Shown here piece by piece: positions 45,001-54,000 of a stretch of 64,000 nucleotides of DNA. The notes under the pieces were generated by a model. It was not told the origin of the DNA. It did not search any database and saw only the letters and a list, made by a program, of their open reading frames with translations. The first letter of the stretch is position 1; each line of letters begins with the position of its first letter. Origin of the DNA: Anaspis maculata (Eukaryota; Arthropoda; Insecta; Coleoptera; Scraptiidae); contig OX421965.1 of NCBI GenBank assembly GCA_949128115.1, forward strand, positions 8,835,420 to 8,899,419. The letters run 5' to 3'. A program made the position numbers and the translations under genes.

Positions 45001-48000
45001 GTTCAACTGACAGATTGTACAAGAAGTTGTACAAGAAATTGTGTAGGGTAATACAGCTATTAAGCTGTATTGTTGGTTGCCTATCAAAAACCTATTTTTC
45101 GCGACTTTCTTCCCCCTTTTCTGTTTTATTCCTTCTTTCCTGCAATGAGCAATGTCGAAATGTCGCACGAAGCGGTCGGCTAGCTGTCAAACGTTGACAG
45201 TTGTGAATGAGAACGTCAGTAGTGGGCGATGTTCAAGTACGAAAGTGGAATAGTTAACGTAGATAAATCGGATTTTTCCGTATCTACATCGACTCAAAAT
45301 TGCATAAGAGAATGGTCGTAGAATCGTTTCTGTAAAATGTGTGGCTTCGGGTCCCCTTCATGACACAGTCACCTTTTATTTACTGTTGGAGGTAATTGTA
45401 GTTGGAAATATTCCATGAGTTGGAGTATGTTCTTCAAAAAATCGCTGCCGGAAACGAAGTAGGTAAATGTTTAAGTCTATAAAACAGTAATAAAAACAAA
45501 ATGAATACCAACACGAACCTTAGTCGAAGGGCACAGCCTGAACGTGTACAATCTCTTTGGTATAAACTTCAGTATCAACTCTTTGATTATCAGCTGCTTG
45601 GGAGACACGTAGCACAGAACTTTTTTCGGTTTCGCCAGCCTTTCGCCGTTGATGCCGATCAATTTCGCTTCGTAGCACACATTGTGGTTCTTTGATGCGA
45701 CGTTTTTGTGCACCAGAGTCGAATCAATACCTGCACAAACGAAAATTAAATATATTTGATCCAAGACCAAGCCTTATTAATATAATAACGGATCTGCGTT
45801 GAGTGTTGTCATTGGCTCAGATAGTCTTAGGCTTCAGTATTATATCCGGTTGACCGCCGCCGCCGCACTGGTTGGACGATATCTGAGCCAATGACAGTGC
45901 TTGATTCTGCTCCCAACTGAAGGCTGCAGTTCAACTTTGTTTTACTACTGAGACTAACAAAGATAAGCGCTTACTGTTGAGAACAATGATGTCGAAATCG
46001 CCGTTGTGCAGCTCGGTCCCATTGTATTTGATGGTGGCGTGATAGCAACCTTCGTACAAAAACTTCAACTGAACGCTGACTCTCTGGCTTTGCCAGTCGT
46101 AATCTAAAGTAGCTGCGAAACTGTTGTCCTGCTCTATGTCCAAGTTGGAGTCGAGAGAACGGCTGGTGCTGCCTAATTGGGTTATGTTCACGCTGTAACC
46201 CTGGAACAATACAAGTTTTAGAGACATTCCAGAAGAAAAAAAAAGGGGAGAAAACCAACTTGTGTGGGATCTTCTTCCGAAGAATAGCTGCAAATGTTGC
46301 TGTACTCGTCTCGGGGCTCTATGTACAGGAGATGGGCTACGCTTGCCGTACAAACTACGGTGCTGCAATGCCGTACGACTACCGTTCTCTGGGCGTAAGC
46401 TGGACCTGCGGTGAAGGTCCTAACGAAGGGGCTGCCGGCGACGTGCTGGTTGCCCACCATTATGGTGATGCGATACTGGCCAGCGTGTCGGACAGTGAAC
46501 TTGACTTTGGCCACGTTGCCGCTATTGGGGTCCGTCGGAGAACCAAGCTCGGTTATTACCACCATCTGCAAAAAGACCAACCCTACAGTGAAGAGTGACG
46601 CGAGATTTCGCTAGCCTACTGGAAGGGTTCATACTGAATTAAAGCAGGAGAGGTGTCCCAGCTGAAAGATACCGGTTCGGTTTTCTTAGAAAATACAGAA
46701 GCAACAAAATTTTCTTTTTGGTAGGATGGAATTCTGAATACCTCAACTTAGAACTTTCTTTTGAGGGAGAGCCGATGTTTGTAATAAATATGTGCTTCAG
46801 TTTTGTAAAAAATGCAATCTGAACTGGGCGAGTCACAGGGCATTAGAAAATGCATAATCGGCAAAATAAGTAAAGAGTGAAGTTTCATTTTCCGAGATAA
46901 AACCGGAAATTCCGAAGTTTCGGTTCGAATTTTCACGAAAAGCGGCCTTGTTACTAGGGCTCTACCCCTATGGGCTCTACATTCGATTAGTACGATTTTT
47001 TTTTCAATATTTTTCGATGGTGGTCACTACCCTATTTTCGAGATGAAGTCGGATTTTCTGACTTTCCAAATAAACTCATAAATTAATTCTGAGCTTGATT
47101 CGGTTAAGAAAATTTTGAGTTTTAGGTTTGAATTCCGAGATATAGTCCTATTTCTGACATGAAATCTGAATTCCGGAGATGAAAAATATCCGATATTGAA
47201 TCTGAATTCTCAAAATAAAATCGGCAATTATGAGTTTGATACGGAAGTAACCATCAAGCTGAAGTCTGATTTTCCGAGCTGCAAGTCTGATTCCGAGAAA
47301 AAGTCGTCTTTTCTAAAATCAAGTCTAGATAAAGCATTTTTTTCACTTTGATAAATTAGAGAATTTCGAGTTCAAACCTGATGTTCGTCAGTTTGGTTAA
47401 TCAGGGTGCAGTTAGGAAGGCTTCGGGAGAAGGACCTCATTCATGGATCAAAAACTAGAAAATCTAGACCCAATTATGCGATGTCGAAAACGGATTTTTC
47501 CCGAGCTTTGGCAGACGGAATAATGATTACCGATTACCGTAATGGGTCGCCAGCATTCATTCCCGGATAGGATAACAACTGCAGACTATCTTGTTGATAC
47601 CTCTCGTTATTAGCACATTTCTTTCTTCATGACGTTATCTATTCACCGGCTTATCCGATGGATTCATGTTACAATGGAGTGAAGTGCATGGTGCAATAAA
47701 AAAAAACAATCATACCTTTCTCGCTCCTTCGGAAACATCTACAACGAAATTGTCGGTATCACAGATTGGATAAGGCTGCCCATTCCGCTGGAAAAACTGA
47801 ACGGTGAAGCAAACAGTGTGGCCTACGGGATGCGGGTCGGACCAGTGGAAAATCACCTGGAAAAATTCAAAACCACTAAATTCAAACAATGCTCTCGATA
47901 CACAATGCGCAAAAATGTGCGTTAGCATAGGTACCGATACGTTTTTTTTTATGATCCATGTAACAACAACAATAAGCAAGCAATAAAGTAGGTATACCTT

Positions 48001-51000
48001 GCAATTGGATGGTAACAGGTATTTCCCGGTCACATATTGGAGCAGGGAGTGCTTGGCTTCGGGGGCGAGAGACGGTTGGGTCATCGCTGCCAAAGTCACC
48101 AGGCCGGCAACGGAAACGGAAACTATCAACATGCCTCCTGGAAAACACCAATCGGGAAGATTAGGTAGGTAGTACCTTCAAAATAGTACCTACCCGAAAA
48201 AAAAGCATGCTGGAATACGCAGATAATAACCAAGTCACAACAATAATAATTGTTATGATTCGTGTTTTATACGAGTTTGATTTTGCAAGTTTTTCTGCTT
48301 ATCGCGTTCTTCTATTATCCACACGCATTTCGATGATACCTGGCTGTTGCACCTACACGTCAAGAGTGTTCCTCTGTAGGATTAACATTTGCTACTGATG
48401 GCAAATTGACCGACTGAGGGTGTGAATGTGAAGGGCAGAGGGCCACCGGATGGTTGGACAGGAGGAAAACGTGTATCAGATGTCGAAAAAACGTGTGCTG
48501 TGTAAGAATATATCAGGTTTGAACACAAAAGCAATCGATAAGGTGGAGCAGAGAGAAAAAAGAGTTACGAGCTCATTAACAGAAATAGTTTTTTTAAAAC
48601 TTTATCCATCGCATAAGGCATTCTTATTTGTACAGATTAAGAAACTGCCAAAGGCCTATGGAAGCAAGGCACAACAGGTGAAAGCGCACTGTACTGCAAG
48701 GTGAGAAGAACGCCCCTATTTAAAAAAAAAAACACGAGTTCACTCAAGACGGAGTTGATTTGGTGAAATAAGGCGTTGCGGAATCAATTTATGCGGGCTT
48801 ATTCCTTGACAGAAATTGACCATTCAGGTCTTTTTGGAAAGCTACAAGGATGTACTTTGGTTTGAGGGTATAGACATTTTCAAAATAAAAAAAATCAAGT
48901 TTTAACAAAATAATTTTTGGATTTTGAAAATCTGAATAGTTAGGCTCAAACTGAAGTACATCCTTGTAGCTTTCGAAAGAGACCTGAATGGTAAATTTCT
49001 GTCAAGAAATAAGCCCACAGCGATTGATTTCGCAACGCCTGATTTCACCAATTCAACTCCGTCCTTAACGCAGAAATAAAAATCTGGAGATTTTGTCTTT
49101 GGCGCGAGAGTGTGGTGGAAGCACTGATTTCTCACAAGCAGGGAAACTTCATGAATGATCAGTTCACGACATACTGGACGAGCAAATGGGCATCAAGAGA
49201 TAGGTCGAGGTTAGTTTATTACCGTCACCAAATACCTATACAACGTATCCCAGAATTTAGCACCACCACAAAGCGACTCTGGAGGCTCCTCAATCTGATG
49301 TTACGACAGCCTATGAATTTGGCTACATCAAGCAGAACAGCCGTTCAAAGTATGAATTTTTCTTGTATTTTAAATCAATACGAGTGAGCACGAGTCATTT
49401 AAATCCAAGAGCCGCGTAGGCCCAGTGTTACAACGGATTTCATCCTTGGGTTAAGAGCACATTTGAGCGCCGTCATAGGCTCAATTCGTCAGCCTTCGGT
49501 TGAAATTCGAGCGTTGGTTAACCGGACATTATAACATTGAGCCTTAGGGCTCGATACCAACTTGGGAGTGCAAAGTCAGAACGGCTAACTTGCCAAATAG
49601 TGAGCCGCCTTATTGGCCGATACAGGTTGCTTTGAGTGGTAATCTTCACTTACGCTTGCGGCGGTCTAAGGTCTAAGCCCAAATGGGTATCAAGCAGCAA
49701 GTTTTTAGGAAGCCATTTATAAACCTTGATGATATATCAAGAAATCGAGTCTCGTTTGCCAAGGTATGTTATACATAAAGGGTGTTTTTTAAAATTCTAA
49801 ATAGGAATTGCCCGGCCGACCACCTTAACAGCGCAATTTAATTTGAATCAAGTGGCAGACACACGTTTTTGAAGTTTCACAGCTAACCGCAATTCAGAAA
49901 TTAAAAAAACAACCGGTACAATAGACCTATTTCTTATGGGGAACAGAGACGTTCAGACAAGGATGAATAATTTTAAGCCACACCCCTGGCCAATTAAACG
50001 TCTTTAATTATTGGGCGCGAAATTCGAGGAAGGCGATACTGTCACAATAAATTAGAATTGTCACTGTCACTACGACTGTTGTTATGTGTCGTGTCGCTAC
50101 ACTGATCGAACAATTCGAAAAATGCGCGTACGTTGTGTGAAAAGTTGTCCGCACAAAGTCCAAGACAGCATTTCCCCCAAATGTTGCATTCCACGGTTTT
50201 CCTGCCGACGAAAATAAGCGAAATAAATGGATGGCCGCCACTGGAAGACACGATGCCGGCCTCAGGAAGAATTTAAAGGCTAACGAAACAACTTCAGCTG
50301 TTTCACAAGTTGTACTTGCAAGGCCAAAAAGGGGGCGTCCAAATCACCGTTCAAAGTGCTGGGAATGCTACCTCACCTTCCTATTTGGCGATTGCTGTAA
50401 CTTCACAACAAAACCTCAATATTTTTCTTCAATCTTAGGTGTCTCACGGGGCACTTCAGAGTGGAAGATTTCTATTCATCAGTGATTGATTGGTACAAAG
50501 AACACATTGAAAACAAATGCTGTTCTGAACATTTTCTTGAGGAGCTTGTTCCTTTTTCTGGCTCCTGTAGCACTTCACTTCTACCTTCAGGTTATTCACA
50601 AGTACGTCTTCAAAATATCCTTTCGCACTATACTTCAACCCCTTATCAGCTTATCACGCTGGTTCCCCGTCATTTGATGCTTACACTTATAAACAAGTGA
50701 AGCGTTGTTGAGTCTGTAGGTTTGCATCGTGGCAAGACTTTTGCTCCACATTTTGGTTCTGCTCTACTGACAACTGATGACAAATTGTAACATATCGTTG
50801 TCAGGGGTAATGAGAAGTAGAAAGTCACTGACACTGACAGAGTTGCTACGGGAGAATGTGAGGCAAATCCCGCCAATGAGCAGAGATAGGAGGCAAAATG
50901 GGCGTGAAAAAGAAATAGGTCCATTGGTTTTCTGAAAGCTTAGTTACGTCGATTTGTTGAAAATTAGTTATTGTTTCTGATTTGGTAAAAATATTTTCTG

Positions 51001-54000
51001 CCTGTTTATCGAATTTAAACAAAATATATCTACAAACCGACTTGAAAATTGGAGGCCGAAAGGAGTCGTGGAAAAAGCTTGCAAAATTTGAATGCACGGG
51101 AAGTTTATCACATGAAGTTAATATAATATAATAATATAATTCTGGGACGCCTGTACGTAGCGGGGAATGCCGAAAGTGTACTTTTGGTAAATTTTCGACT
51201 GGGTACAGTTGCGGCTTCATAAAAGTTTACACCGATGACAATCGTATGGCCATGCTCATTCAAAATTAAGTCAAAATTGAATAAGCATGGCCACTCGATC
51301 GCCGTCGGTGTAAACTTTTATGAAGCCGCAACTTTACATACAGCTGGTTGGCTAGTTAACTCTTACCAGAATGAGACACACGTCCGAAGCTGTCCGTGGA
51401 CCGTCGACGACTGGTTGTCTCTTGTCTCCAATCAAAATGTGTAGTGTGCCTCATATTTATTTTTCGAAAACGGTATTGAAAATAAAAAGCTCGAGCATCA
51501 GGGCAGACGCACGTAGTAGGTACTTTGGAATTTAATTAGCATCGAAACTGAACACACCTTATCCAAGAGTTGTTAGAGAGGAATTAAGTTTTTTCTCTTC
51601 AGTTTTTTTCTGCCAACGGCAATTTTTCACGGATCAGGATTTACAGTATTTGTGCAATGGCAGGTATTCGTTCGAAAAATAATAAAGAAAAAAGCAAACG
51701 TCTCTTCAAATAGGTAGTTAGTGATCGTGCGTTCAGTTTTAAAAAACGGATCATTCTAATTATTTTGAAGGAATGACTCTTCTGGGAGACAGCCATACAC
51801 TTGTAGAGAAAATATCCCTCGAAATACCCGTTTCCAACAAAAATATATCGGTATATTGTGGGTTAGTCGTTTTGTTGGTTGCCTAAGTACCATATTAAAC
51901 TGAACTACGACCAATACGTCGCCGTCGTTCCAAAAAATTGTCCTATTTGATGGTTGGTGAAGAACGGTTGAACACACACGATGGTGTTTGAATTTTCCGC
52001 TTATCTCCTTTATTTACAGGGTGAGCACAAAATAATCTTTTTGGTTTTGCAGTGATAACTTCTTTCCTCGTTGACCGATTTTGAAAATTTGCAGCTCATA
52101 CTGAAGCTGAAACTTAAGGCAAAGAGATCTGAGGGTCAGAATTGACTTCAGACTAACATTTAGAATCAAGAGTTCCATAAAAGGTGGCCCAAATCTAAAA
52201 CGCCGTCCACAGCCCGTTTGGGAGAAGGATTTGGTAAAGGTCAAGTTTCTTTCGGAGAAATCATTTATTCTGAATACATCAAGGTTTTCCTTGATTGCCA
52301 AAAACTGTAGGTGAAGGAATCCATTTACAACTGCATGTTCAAGAAGGTGAGAAGCAGCCCCTTGTGCATCTGAATTGGTCGTAACCAACACTACAAAAAT
52401 CAAAACAATGGAGTAATGGACAAACCAGTTGAGGTAATCATTGTTTTTATTTTCGTATCGTTGGTTACGACCAATTTCAGGTGAACAAGGGGGATTCTTG
52501 GCTAGGGTAAGCAAGAACAAGCGAATATTCCTCATGGGCATGAGGCTCAGTAGCGCACTTCTTTTTTAAAGGGTTAGTGAACGCAAGATGTTAATTAGGG
52601 TTCTACCGTTATTTGGGCAGAAATTTCAATATGGCGGCAAAGTGGCCAAGTAGGATGTATTTTGATGAAGTTCACATCGCCTGTGAATTCCACTTAAATC
52701 GGACCACTTTCAGAGAAATTCAAAATGGCGGACCAAAGATGGCGGCCAAGTGACAAAAATCATCGGCCAAATCTATATGGTGAACACGTACGCATTTGAT
52801 TGGCATCCGCACCATATCGATATATCTTTTTGTTGAGGCATAATTCTCCCAGTTCCATCATTTTGAAACATGTTGATTATGGAGAATACAAGATGGCGGC
52901 GGGGCATCAATTGTCGAAAATTGGATGTATCTTGATGAAGTTCACATCGCTTGCAAATTTCACTCAAATAGGACCACTTTCAGGGAAATTCAAAATGGCG
53001 TATCAAATATGGCGGCCAAGTGACAACAATTATTGGTCAACTTTGATAGGTGGTCACGTACGCATTCGATTGGCGTTTGCACCACATTGATATCTCTTTT
53101 CGTTGAGGCATAATTCTCCTAGTTCTATCACTTCGAAACATGTTTAATAGTGAGAGTACAAGATGGCGGCGGGGCATCAATTGTCAAAAACTGGATATAT
53201 CCTAATGAAGTTCACATCGCCTGCAAATTTCACTCAAATCGGACCACTTTCAGAGAAATTCAAAATGACGTATCAAAGATGGCGGCCAGGTGACAAAAAT
53301 TATTGGTCAACTTTATATGATGGTCACGTACACATTCGATTGGCGTTTGCACCACATCGATTTTTTTTTTTGTTGAGGCATAATTCTCTTAGTTCTATCA
53401 CTTCGAAATATGTTTAATAGTGAGAATACAAGATGGCGGCGGGGCATCAATTGTCGAAAATTGGATAGATCTTGATGTGGTTTACATTGCCTGCAAATTT
53501 CATTTCAATCGGATCACTTTTAGAGAAATTCAAAATGGCGGATCAAAGATGGCGGCAGAATAACAAAAAACCAAAAGTCAACTTGACATCCTGGACATAT
53601 GCACTATTGATCAGCGTTTACACCACATCGATATTTTTTTTCCCCGAGGACTTATCCCGGGTACGGACGGACGGACGGACGGACAAAGTAAAGCTAAAAG
53701 CGCCTTTTCCCCATTTTTTGGGAAAGTGCGCTAAGAACCCAAATTTAGAATATAAGCGATTTCTACGAAAGAAACGTGACTTTTGCCAAACCCTTCCTCC
53801 AAACGGACTGTCAATGGCGTTTCAGATTTGAGCCATCCTTTATTGAACTCTTGATTATGAATGTTTGTCTCAAGTCAATTCTGATCCTCAAGTCTTTTTA
53901 CCCAAGTTTCAGCTTCAAAATTAGCCGCTTTTTGAAATCGGGCAACAAGGAAAGAAGTTATCACTGCAAAACCAAAAAGATGATTCTTTATGTTCACCTG

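Noticed and set aside
49112..49387. 91-codon frame (plus)
   Set aside because: No recognisable domain; lies within an AREL1 intron beside a MITE.
52014..52541. 175-codon open frame (minus)
   Set aside because: Covers the left inverted end and tandem interior of a repeat element; no domain.
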